From the NCBI GenBank assembly GCA_907165135.1, contig OU015566.1:4962501-5026500 (forward strand): a stretch of 64,000 bases of DNA, given 5' to 3'. The position numbers and the translations under genes were made by a program. Below, piece by piece: positions 10,270 through 21,172 of this stretch. The DNA is from Oikopleura dioica (Eukaryota > Chordata > Appendicularia > Copelata > Oikopleuridae). Numbering within the stretch: position 1 is the stretch's first letter; each line of letters opens with the position of its first letter. The notes beneath the pieces are model-generated. The model was not told where the DNA came from, made no database searches, and saw nothing but the letters and a program-made list of their open reading frames with translations.

Positions 10270-12000
10270 GTTCAATGGAAGGAAGAAAAGAAGGAAACCG
10301 TCAAAGCCTTCAAATATTATGAAAGAGCTTTCATTGTAACCTCGAGTGGCGACCCGCCGCCGCTTTCACTTTGTTTTCGACGAAATTTGCTCAAACCGGA
10401 GCATACACTTAACCTAAGCTGTGTAGAAAGCATACAGTCGCGTCCTTGTTCCAAAGAAAAGATTTGATCAGAACAAGCAATTTTTGAAAAAATATTTATC
10501 GACTCGAAAAATTGTTCCCATGAGAAAACAAAAATTTAATGATCTTTTGCGTCAAAAACTTTTGATCGATAACCTCAAAAAATTGGTGGATTTTGATGGA
10601 TTGCTGCTTATATTTAAAAAAAATAGTCCTCTTTTTCGCTTCTTTTTTAATTCCTTATTTTGCGTTGAAACTTTCATAACCCCTTTCTTCATGAAAACAA
10701 AGTAAGCTCATGATTTTCCCAAATTGAAGCCTCAAATGAAGCGAAAACCCAAGTTTTTTCGTCTTGGCAGGGAGCATCGTCCCTAATGAAGCTGAAAATC
10801 CATCCCAGGAATCGATGGTCAGCGATCCTAATTTTTCCGGATTATGGTTTTCGCCCCTGGGATGGACAAACGTCTAGTTAACGGGCGGATTAAAGGGGTT
10901 AAACATGCGGCGAAGGAATATTCGTTTTGTCAGTTTTTTGACCGATATTTTCGAGAAGAAGGATGATATCGCGTTGAAAAAATAACATGTTTCGGAAAAA
11001 AATATAGAGCTCTTAAAGACGAAGACAAAGTGGCAATCAGCGGCCGTGTTCTCACGAAGTAACGCAAAAGTGCCCAAAACGCGAGCAAAGTGGAGCGCGA
11101 AAAATTTCATGGCGAGTTTATTTTCAGCATCATTTTCCCAAGAATTCAAAGCCAGCCTTCTTTTTCTTGGTCTTCTTTAGTGTTATGTTTAGGGCAGTTC
11201 GAAAACTACGGGTATCCGTTGCTTTTTCAAAATGTGTAACTGACTTTCACCTTATCAATCATCCCCTTTTTTATCAAAAGGCTCCTTGAACCCTTTCAAG
11301 CAATGCCGCGGGCCATAAATATCCCCAACAGAAAATCAGCAAAACGATATCACACTTGAAGAGTTGGCCCTATTGTCACGTGTGCCAGCCATAAACACGT
11401 GATCAGCTGATTGATGGAGGCGGATAAGGGTCTTTGTAGCGAGCTCAATCAAGGATTACAAATCTGCATGAATTTCGAGCTTCGAGCTTTTTTTCGGCGG
11501 GTAATTTGAATCCTCTGATTTTGCGCATTTTTGCGTGTAGTCGCATATAGGGTGTACCCAACCGAAACAAGGAAAATAATTGGATTGATGTACTGTTTCA
11601 TGTATGGATTTTATCAACACTTGAGAGAATAGAATAAGGGAGTAGACAGCACTAACCAAAAATTTCTCTGATTAAAATTAACTTTATAAGAGAGGGTATC
11701 CCCTTAAAGTCAATTCTTGTAAAAAAAAGAATAAGGGGATAGACAGCACTTACAAAAATATTTTCTGAGCCGACGAAATTAAATAAGAAGGGGTGTCCCC
11801 TTAAAATCATTTAAAAAACTTGGCATGGAACAAAATTTTAAGCAAAAATTTCAGTGTCAAGTTGGCAGATGGAGCAATATTTGAAAAATTCTTCGTATGC
11901 CAAAATTTCTCGCTCAAAATTTATTCAAAACGCAAACTGTCAATCATTCAACTCTCCTCGCCCATTACTGTAAGAACGTTTCAGCTGTGGATGAATTTAT
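10270..12000. other. mostly non-coding stretch
   Basis: No confident exon chain was found. Ambiguous pieces occur on both strands at 10874-11149. The repeated phrases GTATCCCCTTAAA and AATAAGGGATAGACAGCACTTAC (11630-11770) are short local duplications in AT-rich DNA. Confidence 0.35.
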
Positions 12001-12127
12001 AGAGCAATCCGCAGGCGGAAATGTCGCCGGAGAAAGGAACCAGCTGGAGGGCGAGCGGCGGCGAGATGAAAAGCATCGAGCGACAAAGTGGATTAAAATT
12101 GCACCAGAAATTGACAAGGCTGGATAA
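11954..12127 (+). CDS. possible 3'-terminal exon of an unknown charged protein
   Basis: After an acceptor-like TACTGTAAG the frame runs through a very charged helical segment (ERNQLEGERRRDEKHRATKW) and ends IKIAPEIDKAG before TAA. The composition is unlike the surrounding AT-rich DNA and codon choice is plausible, but I cannot place the upstream exons. The opposite strand is also open, so the strand is not certain. Confidence 0.35.
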   Translation, partial: LLAHYCKNVSAVDEFIEQSAGGNVAGERNQLEGERRRDEKHRATKWIKIAPEIDKAG

Positions 12128-12291
12128 ATATTGTCGCAAATGTACAACTCAAGTGTTCTTTTTTGATCGACGAAAAATATGGAAAAGGGGAGACTCTTTG
12201 TTTTTTTATTGAGAATAATTTGTTAGGGTTAGGCTTCCTGGGCAAAAATTATCAATTTTATTTTTGAATAAGAATTGATTCTGTCATTTAC

Positions 12292-12346
12292 CTGTAGTTA
12301 ACTGTAGAATTGTCGGTAGAAAAATCTTCCAATAAAAAATCTTCAT
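12292..12346 (-). CDS. possible signal-peptide exon of a secreted protein
   Basis: ATG followed by a signal-like sequence (MKIFYWKIFLPTILQLTT) ends at a good donor (CAG|GTAAAT). The first residues resemble those of the small secreted gene at 5514-6084 (MKIF). A downstream acceptor near 12236 would add only about ten residues before a stop, so the rest of the gene is unresolved. Confidence 0.3.
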
Positions 12347-12965
12347 TTTCGGCTCTTTTTCTTTGTTCTCAATTCTTGACTCTTTGGATATAAAAAGTTT
12401 GTTGGGATTTTTGGGGTATATTTTGTACTTGTGTTCACTTAAAAATATATTTCTTCGTAAATGTGCTTCAGCTGTGGTCCAGCTCGCGCTCGTGCCCGGA
12501 CCCCTCCGAAGCGCCACCTAGCGTGAGACACGGCGGCGCCGTAAAAGAGAACGCAGAATTTTAAGCTTTTGCACCTGGTCGGTTTATTTTTATTCTGGAT
12601 TCAGAGGTCGAAATAATATCATTTAGAAAAAAATTTTCTAGATGTCAAATCTCCAAGACCATAAATCTGACGTGGAATCATGTGACTTATATTTTTTTTA
12701 GGTCATAAAATTGATCCCAAGAGTCAACCATAATTTGCATATGTTTGAATAAGCACTTCATAAATTATGAATCATAATGATTAAAAAACCTTCTTTTGAG
12801 CATTTTTCTATCACCAAGGACCTTGCTAAATCGTAACGCTACTTGACCCGAAAAACACGGGGCAGAAAAAATAATACGATTTGTTTACCAAACTGCCTAA
12901 AGCTCCTTATCAGCGACCCGCTTACTTGCCGATCAAGAATCTTCAAATCTTCATCTTGTCGTAAT

Positions 12966-13656
12966 CAGGGTTCGAAATCGCCTAGGCGAATTCGCCTAGA
13001 AGGCTAGGCTAGGCGAGGTTAGGCGAATTCGCCTAGACAACCTAGCCTTGGCATGAAAATTTCCAAGGCGAAAAATTTCGCCTAGCCTAGCCTCAAGGCG
13101 AAAAATATTGGCGACTTAGGCGAATTAAGGCGAAAAGGCGAAAACCTTAATTCGCCTTGAATTTAGGTGAATCAAGGCGAATCTAGGCGAGATTAGGCGA
13201 ATCTAGGCGAAATTAGGCGAATCTAGGCGAAATTAGGCGAATCTAGGCGAATTTAGGTGGAAAGGCTTGATCGTTTTTCGCCTAGGCTAGCCTTGAAGGC
13301 GAAAATAAGGCGAATTTAGGCGAAATCAAGGCGAAAATATTACATATTTCTCTGCCCTGCCCAAAGCCTGTGAAAGAAATCCGAAGATCTCGGACCAAAC
13401 GGTGACCGTCTCTACGCCTTTTTTTGACTTGTTCCCTCTTTTCGACTTTTCGCCTTATTTTCGCCTAAAAATATAGAATTTTCCGATTTTTTCGACTTTT
13501 CGCCTAAATTCGCCTAAGGCGAGTTCGCCTAGCCTAGCCTAGCCTTGAAGGTTGAGCTAGAGCCTTCGCCTAGCCTTTTTTCGCCTAGAAGGCGAAAATT
13601 TCAGAAAACCTAGCCTAGCCTAGCCTTTTGATTTTTCGCTCCGATTTCGAACCCTG
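12966..13656. mobile_element. hAT-like fold-back MITE built of GCCTAGGCGAA repeats
   Basis: The terminal inverted repeats CAGGGTTCGAAATCG / CGATTTCGAACCCTG are flanked by a perfect 8-bp target duplication GTCGTAAT (12958-12965 and 13657-13664). CAGGG ends with 8-bp duplications are typical of hAT elements. The 691-bp interior is dominated by degenerate GGCGAATC / GCCTAGGC units, mirrored between arms, with a short unrelated core near 13340-13430. There is no coding frame, so it is non-autonomous. Confidence 0.9.
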
Positions 13657-13664
13657 GTCGTAAT

Positions 13665-14867
13665 ATAAACAAATCGTCTTCTAAATTTCTGAGTCAGCAA
13701 TGGAAATTTGTGAAGAACATAAAAAGGCGAAAAAACGAAGATATGTGTAATCCTCTGAGAGCTTATTTTCTCGCAAAGGAGATAATCCATTTCTCGGAGA
13801 AATATTTTTGCGATTTATCGCTCCACCAGCGCGGCACAGGTGCGCTAGAAACTGACATAAATAATTGTTGCAATTTGAGCGACAATTGAGTGATTGAGGC
13901 CTCATTCTTATCCTCAGTCTTTCTAGAGCTACAATCTAAAAAGCATAAGCAAATAAAAAACAAGAATCAAATTTTTTTCATAAATAATTTTTTTTTTCTT
14001 TATTAACTGCCTCTTCATCATTGATGAATCATCAACAAAAAAAATAATACTTTGCCAACCTTACGTTCAAATTTGAGATCAATAAAATTTTTTCATTCGT
14101 TTAGTAGAACCTAAAGAAATTCTTACGTTTACCCTGTAAAAAATTTTTCTGTTGAAAAAATTTACCGGCGAAGACTAGAAAAAATTCTGGCCAGAAAAGA
14201 TCGGTCAAAAATCCCGTCAAAAAAGGCCCATTTTCCCGAAAATGCACGAAAAATGGTCAATTTTTTTACAATTTTGTTAATTTCATCCTATAAATATTAT
14301 TTTTATCAATTTATTTTAGGCTCAACAGATTTGGTAGAATATGAAGATCCCAAAAATTCAAGATTCATATCCAGACTATGTGTATAAGCAAAGTTACAAT
14401 CACCCAGGAAAAAATTCTTGTTGACCCCCCTCCCCTTAATTCTGAATAAAAATAGACATAGTGTCTTACTTCCGAAAATGTCAGAAAATCGCTGCACCTG
14501 AAAACAAAATTACTTCCACCTGGCAACCTCTTTTTGGCCCCCGCTCCGTGAGAGAGGCCCAAATATTTCCGAAAATATGAAAAATCAAAATAGCGAAATT
14601 GGAAATTCCAACTTGTTGATAAAATAGAAAAAGGTTATTTTGATTACAGAATGGAATTTATAATTTTGCAAGAAAAAAAATGCACAGGAATTTTTTCGTT
14701 CTATGATTTCGTTTTCCATTTTTTCATTTTTAATTTAATTTTATTTTTTCTTAATTATTCTTAAAAAATAAAATAGCTAAGACGGGCTTTTTACTAACTT
14801 TGCGCTTTTCCTCCTGCAAAAAATAAGCCAAAAAATAGCAGTACAAAGTTTTTCCACTCAATTAGTT
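13665..14867. other. AT-rich stretch without supported genes
   Basis: Short frames on the minus strand at 13763-13963 begin with a hydrophobic segment but lack splice support. The rest is poly-A/T rich with no recognisable domain, RNA gene or inverted repeat. Confidence 0.3.
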
Positions 14868-15700
14868 TTATTGGGGCGCTCGGAAAATCGCTAGATCAGC
14901 ATAAATCTGTCTGGTCAAAGGGAGCATCCGCCCGAGCGCCAGCTTTCCAAACTCTGCGGCTTCGACCCAGAAAGCGTGCCTTTCATCTCCCTGACACCTG
15001 ACAGCACTGTATGTTCCGCCTGTCAAGGAAGTTTTATTTAGGAGAATGATAGAGGACAATCTTTTAAAAATTCATACATCGAATCTGGTGAATTTGAGTT
15101 TGATAGGGTAATAGTTAATAGTTATGAATCGTCGGAAATAATTTTGAGTAAACCGGGAAGTGAAAAATCAAGACATCATTATGGTTCTTTTCGCCTTAAT
15201 TTGTTAAATTTTGCTTTACTATGAACAACTGCTTTTCGTGGTGTTTTTCGACAAATTACAGAAAATCGAATTTCAATCATCCCTTTCTTTTACATTCTCA
15301 TCCCTTTTAACATCTTTTATCCTCCGAAGAATTTATTTTATGGCAAAAAAATCTTCGCAGTTTTTTTTTCAAAGCCGACTTTTCAATAAAAATTTTTTCA
15401 GACCCTGACTCAGATTTATACACAGGTTTTCGAGCCCAGCCCTTACTTTCAGACAATAATACTAACGATTTTTGCCAATCATAATTGTCAAATTCTCACT
15501 TGCAAATTTGCCCTGTCGCCCGATTCATCACCATTCTCCTGTTTATCATCCCACACTCGTGCTTTATTTGCTCCAACAATTTGAAAATTGAACATCAGCG
15601 CCCATCGAACCCGATTTTGGCCAATTTGTGATCGGAAGTGCGCTTCACCTCGCCTCATAAAAACGCCAGGATGAGGACTCCTCACTCCCCGCTGAGCTTT
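14868..15700 (-). CDS. possible two-exon unknown gene
   Basis: The minus-strand segment 15700-15495 reads through a protein-like sequence (GEAHFRSQIGQNRVRWALMF, then VWDDKQENGDESGDRANLQ) and ends at a GTGAGA donor. About 450 nt further on, another segment (around 15040-14868) has composition unlike its AT-rich flanks. The simplest splice leaves the second segment in a different frame from its longest ORF, so the model is unresolved. The intervening intron contains a partial CCTGAGTCAGG-family repeat. No family is recognised. Confidence 0.3.
15400..15447. repeat. CCTGAGTCAGG-family element, one end only
   Basis: GACCCTGACTCAG followed by ACACAGGTTTTCGAGCCC matches the right end of the family copies at 3311-3424 and 24237-24312. 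The left half is not recognisable. Confidence 0.5.
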
Positions 15701-15983
15701 TAAAATAGAAAATGCGAAGTGCGACCTAATTATTTCGATTCTGGGAAAAGAAGAGAGCTCGTCTCCTAGGGTTTTACAGATAAGCTCCTGCTGGGCAAGC
15801 GCCGATTGGAAAATTTTATAGAAACGTTGAACGAAAAAGTTGAAGTTTGTTCGTTTTCAGTTCATTTCGGGGTCAAATAAAGCCGGAGTAGTATTTGTCG
15901 ATCATGAAAATTTAAAATGATGAAATTTGAACAGCAAAAGATGAACAGAAATTTTTCGAAAAAGAAAGTTTTTTTAGCAAAAA

Positions 15984-18548
15984 ATGAAAAAAATCCTGAA
16001 AATTCTCTTCTTTTTACTTGGGATTTTTGCCGACCCGAAAAACTGCCCGTACGTTTTGTGATTGATTTTAAGTTTTATTGAGAGAAAATTCTAGTGATCA
16101 AGATTTGGGAGATTTGTGCAATAATCACTGCCAGGGAGAGCTTGATATTTGCAGGGAAGACTGTGGAGATGCCAGTTGCGAGACTACTTGCAATCGGGAA
16201 TTTTTGCTTTGCATTGATGATTGGTGAGAAATAGGGTCGAACAAAGTTGCCAAATAATTCTAGCCCCTGTGGAGAAAATTGCGAAAACGGCTGCGAAAAC
16301 TGCCCAAGCTCCTTTTGCGCTTCCACCTGCGACGATCCTGAAAACAACGAGGACTACTTAGTCTGCAAAGACAAAGTAAAGGGAAATCTAAGCGGATGCT
16401 TTGACTTCTGCGACAATTCGATCGACTGTCATCTCAACTGCTCGGAAGAGTACACGAAGGATATTTACAGTTGTCCCTGCATGGAAGGATGTCTAGGCTT
16501 ACCGGACTAAATTTTGACCCTTCTTTCTAGCTTAGTTGGGTGGTCATATGACACAGTTTTAGAAAGCCTAGCTTCTGGGCTTTCATTTGGGCACAAATTC
16601 AAGGGGTCTGGGTCATGCCGTAAAACTCGGTTTTGAGTTCTAAACTCTACAATTATATGTATAAAACATATATAAACAAAAATTAACGCATTAAAAAGTT
16701 GAACCGAGGTCAAACCGGGTGGTCAACCGGGTGGTTCATCGTGGGCCATATTTCCATATATTTGAAGGTTTCTAGAGTTGAAACACCCGGTTCGACCGCG
16801 GTTCAACTTTTAATGCGTTAATTATTGTTTATATATGTTTTATACATATAATTGTAGAGTTTAGAACTCAAAACCGAGTTTCACGGCATTTCCGGATTTT
16901 CACCGCCAACTTCTAGCGCCTCCAGGTGGCCACAAACGGCTTGGCGCTAAGATTTCTTGAGCTCTACTGAAAGCTCAGAGCCTGAGCTTTCTAAATATAT
17001 GACTCTTGACTACTCTCGAGCCCGGACGGGCATCGAAAAATAGTTTGAAGGATTCTAGTACCTATTTTGGGACTTCAGGTCCCATGAATTGCCTTGCGGG
17101 CATGACCCAGACCCCTTGAATTTGTGCCCAAATGAAAGCTCAGAAGCTAGGCTTTCTAAAACTGTGTCATATGACCACCCAACTAAGCTAGAAATAAGGG
17201 TCGAAATTTAGTCCGGTAAGCCTAAGGATGTCCCACCGGCTGCCCAGGATGTGGCGATTACAATTGCGAGTCCAACGAATTCATCGTTTTTCACCCGGAA
17301 GAATCGTATCTCCAAAACACCATTGGTCGAAAAACGCCAGTTCAGTACTCTTTCCCTGACTCTGATAGTGGATATATCAAGTACGCCGCTGGTGTCTATT
17401 TTCAAGGCCGATTTCATGTCTTCGGAGGATATAAAGACTCGAAGGCGATTTTGATTCTGAACGGCTGTGATTTTGAAAAGCAATCTCTTTCGCTTGTCTA
17501 CAGTCATCGATATACCCAGACTGCGATTGCTCTTCAAGACGATTCTAGAGGTACAGTTCTGAAGAGCCCTTTATCAAAATATAGATTTTAAATATGATTC
17601 CCTTAGAAGAGATTTCTTCATTTAGTAATAAATTCTTCCATCAGGTGGAATCCTCCGGGGTCCTCAGAAGATCCACGTGATAAATTTTCTCGATTTTTAT
17701 TTGCTAATGCGCCGAAAAATCAGGAAATCGCAATAATTCCCCGGAAGAGTCTCTTCTTCTTTTGCTTAAATTCTTCCAGTACGGGGGTCCTCCACGCATA
17801 AATAAAATACAATCTACTCGTTTGGTGTCGCTTATTTCGTTTTCGGGGCAATCATCAAAAATCATCGGTAATTTGTAGTCCTCCTATGCTTCTGGTTCGA
17901 CAGCAACTACAAGCACAAGCGATGCCAGTACTACGATGGCCGAACAGTCGGGCTCGATCTTTACTCGACTCAAGCTGATCATCAAAAAGGTTGCGTTGGC
18001 TTCTTTGGGGACGACATCATTACTCTTGGTTCTGAAGATTATGGAAAACAAAACTACGTCGAGATCAGAAATAGCGAAAGTTCTGAGTGGAGTCGAACAA
18101 CTGATTTTCCCGGCGAAGGGTAGAAAATTGACTCTTCACGATTTCGCTTTTCTTTAATCGTTACTTCTAGTGATACTGAGGGAAGATTCTGCCTTGGCGT
18201 CTCTGATGGCTTGATCACTATTGGCGGATATGAAGTCTTCCTCGGCGGACGAGTCAATGTTCATCTTTTCAAGAATCAAGTTTGGACAAAAATCGGCGAA
18301 CTTTTTATGTGAGATATTTTCTATCAAAAAGTGAGGAAAAATTTGCTTTTAGAAGCATTATTTCCCCACCGCGATTTCTTTCGAAAACTACATTTTCACC
18401 GTCGGAGAAGAGTCCAATGAGCGGTTTTTTCTACGATGAAGAAGTCGAAGTTGAGAAAATCGACATCGACCCAGAAGTTCTCAGTCGCCCGGTTGGAGAT
18501 CGAAGATACTCCCTTATTCTCGATGGAAAATACAACACTTGTTTTTAA
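15984..18548 (+). CDS. secreted Cys-rich / kelch-like protein (paralogue A), exon interrupted by an element
   Basis: Exon 1 gives a signal peptide (MKKILKILFFLLGIFADP). Exons 2-3 give a Cys-rich region with repeated C-x3-C pairs (LCNNHCQGE, CPCGENCENGCENC, DFCDNSIDCHLNC). After CPCMEGC the exon is split by a 731-bp element at 16494-17224, and beyond it the frame continues exactly (PTGCPGCGDYNC). Later exons give a kelch-like beta region (FHVFGGYKD, ISITIGG-type strands such as DGLITIGGYEVFLGG). The same layout occurs in two paralogues at 38-43 kb. Near 18350-18430 the kelch-like text (ISFENYIFTVGEES) is in a different frame from the annotated one. Function is unknown; extracellular binding is inferred. 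Confidence 0.65.
16494..17224. mobile_element. large nested palindromic element, hAT-like 8-bp target duplication
   Basis: The ends TAGGCTTACCGG and CCGGTAAGCCTA are flanked by the perfect direct repeat AGGATGTC (16486-16493, 17225-17232). Outer arms (about 16494-16617 and 17098-17224) are near-identical inverted copies. An inner inverted pair (about 16617-16740 and 16785-16890), asymmetrically placed, suggests a second palindrome nested inside. There is no long ORF. It sits in a coding exon of paralogue A. Removing the element plus one copy of the repeat restores the frame exactly. Confidence 0.85.
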
Positions 18549-18807
18549 AATATATCAGAGTGATATTTCACGCTGGATTTTCCTAAATTAAAAAATTTAT
18601 CTCTGTAGCAATTTAATTTTATATAAGAATTGCTGTTGCTCATCTCTAATAAACTAGAAAAAAATGATTAAAAGCCTAAATCAATGGATTTAAAGGGCTT
18701 TGGTCACTTTTATTGGTTTTTGAATTTTTTATTTGTGTTATTCGTGCATAAAAATATCAAATTAGTCAGAGAATCAAGATTTCGCTTAGAGTTACTTCTT
18801 GTGTACT
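18549..18807. other. intergenic, AT-rich
   Basis: This is the 3' flank of two convergent genes, with AATAAA-like tracts near 18647. Nothing else was seen. Confidence 0.35.
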
Positions 18808-19045
18808 TCACGGCCAGTCCCATCCACCTCTACCGTTGCGAGTTGGACAAGGGGGATTAATGCAAAGCTCTTTGATAGAGTTTTCTTCTCTTTGAAAATT
18901 GTGAATAATTGAGAATATGAAATACTAATGTACAAATAAAATTCAAAAAACAAGCTCTTTAATACAGAAGAAAACCCATCCCTGGTACACCAGAGAAGCA
19001 GGCGGTAACACTGGAGACGACAGCGAAGAGATTAACAAGTTTCAT
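18808..19045 (-). CDS. tiny secreted peptide, Trp-rich C-terminus
   Basis: Two exons on the minus strand. The first encodes a signal peptide (MKLVNLFAVVSSVTACFS). The second, after a 110-120 nt intron, gives a short tail with two Cys (LCINPPCPTRNGRGG) ending WDWP before TGA. The total is about 44 residues. The N-terminal style matches the peptide gene at 20653 (MKFLTLFAAVSYGSACS), which suggests related secreted peptide precursors. The acceptor used (CAAAGAG) is the one that keeps the Cys/Trp frame; another acceptor two bases upstream gives a different tail. Confidence 0.5.
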
Positions 19046-20652
19046 GATGTTTTGAAAACTGTGACTTTTTTAATTTTGGGACTGCATATATAAGCTGCAT
19101 TTGCGTCAATATCGTCCTCGACCTTCAAACTCATCGGATGTTCTTAGTCTATTTTTGCAAATGAAAAAAAACAACATGCGCAATAATCATGGAATACAAA
19201 CACTACAAGGAAAAATTCCTTCTGAGCCTCGAAGGATAAAATCGACGAAATGCCGCATATTTTAGCAAAGTAAGAATAGGAACCCCCCCTCCAGTTTACA
19301 ATTTTCGAAATATCAAAAATCGGGTTTTCATTTTTATGACCCCAGAAATGAAATCTACAGGTCCAAAAACGATTTCAGGGCTTCATAAGTCTTGTCTCTC
19401 TCTCGACTTCTTCACTCTCAAAATCGCTTTTGTAAATTTGACTTTTTGATAAAAATGACGAAAAACTCCAAATTTCAAATAAAATTTTAGATTTTTATAA
19501 GTCAATAATTGCTCTGGACAAGTTTTCATGATGAACTTTACTTCAAGGCACACTAAGAAGCCGAAATATGGCTGTTTTGAAATTTTCGATTTTTTGAGGG
19601 AAAGTGTTGATTTTTTAAGGCAACGGTTATCGATCAGGCTACGTTTGAGGCTGTATTCCTGAAAACCTATTGATGGTTGAAGATTTCTTATCATTTTTAT
19701 ATGAAGATTTATCGTAGATCTTAATTTTGTCAGAAGGAAATTTTCTTCCTCTTAAGAAACAAAGACAACCGTGATGTTTCTTATGCTTTGAGCTTTATAG
19801 CAGCTTACATAAAAACAAAAATGCTCAGAATTTTGCGCAGAATTTAATAGAAGACAAAATAAATGTCTTAAATGCATTATAAATCCCTTTAGAAATCGAA
19901 ACCCGTACCCCTAAAGAGTTAGATATCAAAAATCACAGTTTTCAAGCAGATTTGAAAAAAAGCGAATTCTGACATTCTAAAGGAGGTTCTAAAAGGGTAT
20001 TTTAAGAATAAAATTTACTGTATTGAAGTCCGCGTTTTATTTTGGATTCCCAGAGATTCACCTTTCGCCAAAAGAAAATCGAATATTTTAGAACCATCCA
20101 ACTCAGTCCAAGAATCAACCAATTAAAGGCTATGAACTAAAGCCTATGGTGGTCGATTAAGCTTCAAGCAGAGATTTAAATCTCTGGACTCTTAAATGCC
20201 AGAGTATCTCATACTAGCTTAAAATGAACATCTATTCAAGATATTTGACTAACAGAAGCTTTTTCCGTCATTCAAAGAAAAAAGCCCCTTTTTTTATTTT
20301 CTATTATTTAAAAAAGAAGTCTTCAGGAGGGGTTTCACTGTATTTAAAAGCATTCGGGTCCTATCTGGACTTTTTACCCTCAAAATCCTATTTGAAAATA
20401 AGACTTTGGACAGAAAATGCGCGGTACGTTATTTTGCTGTTTACTGTCTGAATTTTTACTCAAGAACATACTTTGTAATTTGACTAACGTGAATTGACGT
20501 AGGAAATCTCCATCATTTGGGTCAAACTCCGATGCTCTTAGTCGGCATCAAGGACATCTCTCACGCAACAATGCAAACTCGACACTATAAATACGATAGT
20601 TTTTCTTCAACATTCGTGAGAAATATTACAAAAATATTTCGGAGCTCAAAAA
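19046..20652. other. non-coding stretch
   Basis: About 1.6 kb without a supported exon. Frames at 19383-19694 and 20224-20451 are simple-composition translations of AT-rich DNA. No strong inverted repeat was seen. Confidence 0.3.
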
Positions 20653-20882
20653 ATGAAGTTTTTGACTCTTTTTGCGGCTGTATCTTACGGAAGTGCCTGT
20701 TCATTTAAGGGTTTCGAATTTTTTGCCTTTTTAATGTTTTATAAAAATTCAAACCCTTATCAGTTGGCTCGCATGATGGCACTCATGGCGCTTTTTATGA
20801 AAACGACGGCATGTATGCAGGCGGCGGCGTGTCTGACAGCGGAAACCCAAAGATCTCCATTGGATGGAAATTTAAAAAATAG
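20653..20882 (+). CDS. tiny secreted Gly-rich peptide
   Basis: Exon 1 encodes a signal peptide ending SYGSACSFK. A 55-60 nt intron (GTTTCG...TATCAG) leads to exon 2, which reads VGSHDGTHGAFYENDGMYAG, then a Gly-rich segment ending ISIGWKFKK. The total is about 58 residues. A Gly-rich stretch and an amphipathic basic C-terminus could fit a structural or antimicrobial secreted peptide, but that is speculative. It is a likely relative of the gene at 18808-19045 by its leader. Confidence 0.5.
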
Positions 20883-21172
20883 ACATCTTTGATCAATGAT
20901 ATTTCGGATAGTTCCTGAAATTCATACTTTCTGATTTCTTTTTATTCTTTTAGATTTTTATTTCTGCGATTGAAATATATTAAAAATGAGTTTTATGGTT
21001 TATTTTTTAGCCTCTTTGCAATCTGAAAACATAACAAAATAAAGTGGAAATGAACTGCGAATTCAACAGTTCCTGTCCAGCGTCATTTATTATATTGCGT
21101 GGCTTTGCAGCTCAGGTTCTTCCTTTCTGAAAGTTGCAAGTTTTAACTCTTCTGAAATCAACAAAAAACCCC

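Noticed and set aside
10874-11149. Minus-strand 91-residue frame with a signal-like start (MKFFALHFARVLGTF)
   Set aside because: The + strand of the same segment also looks coding (FVSFLTDIFEKKDD, LKDEDKVAISGRVLTK) but in two frames without a usable splice; neither strand is convincing.
13763-13963. Minus-strand frame starting MFFICLCFLDC
   Set aside because: No splice context or partner exon and composition close to the surrounding AT-rich DNA.
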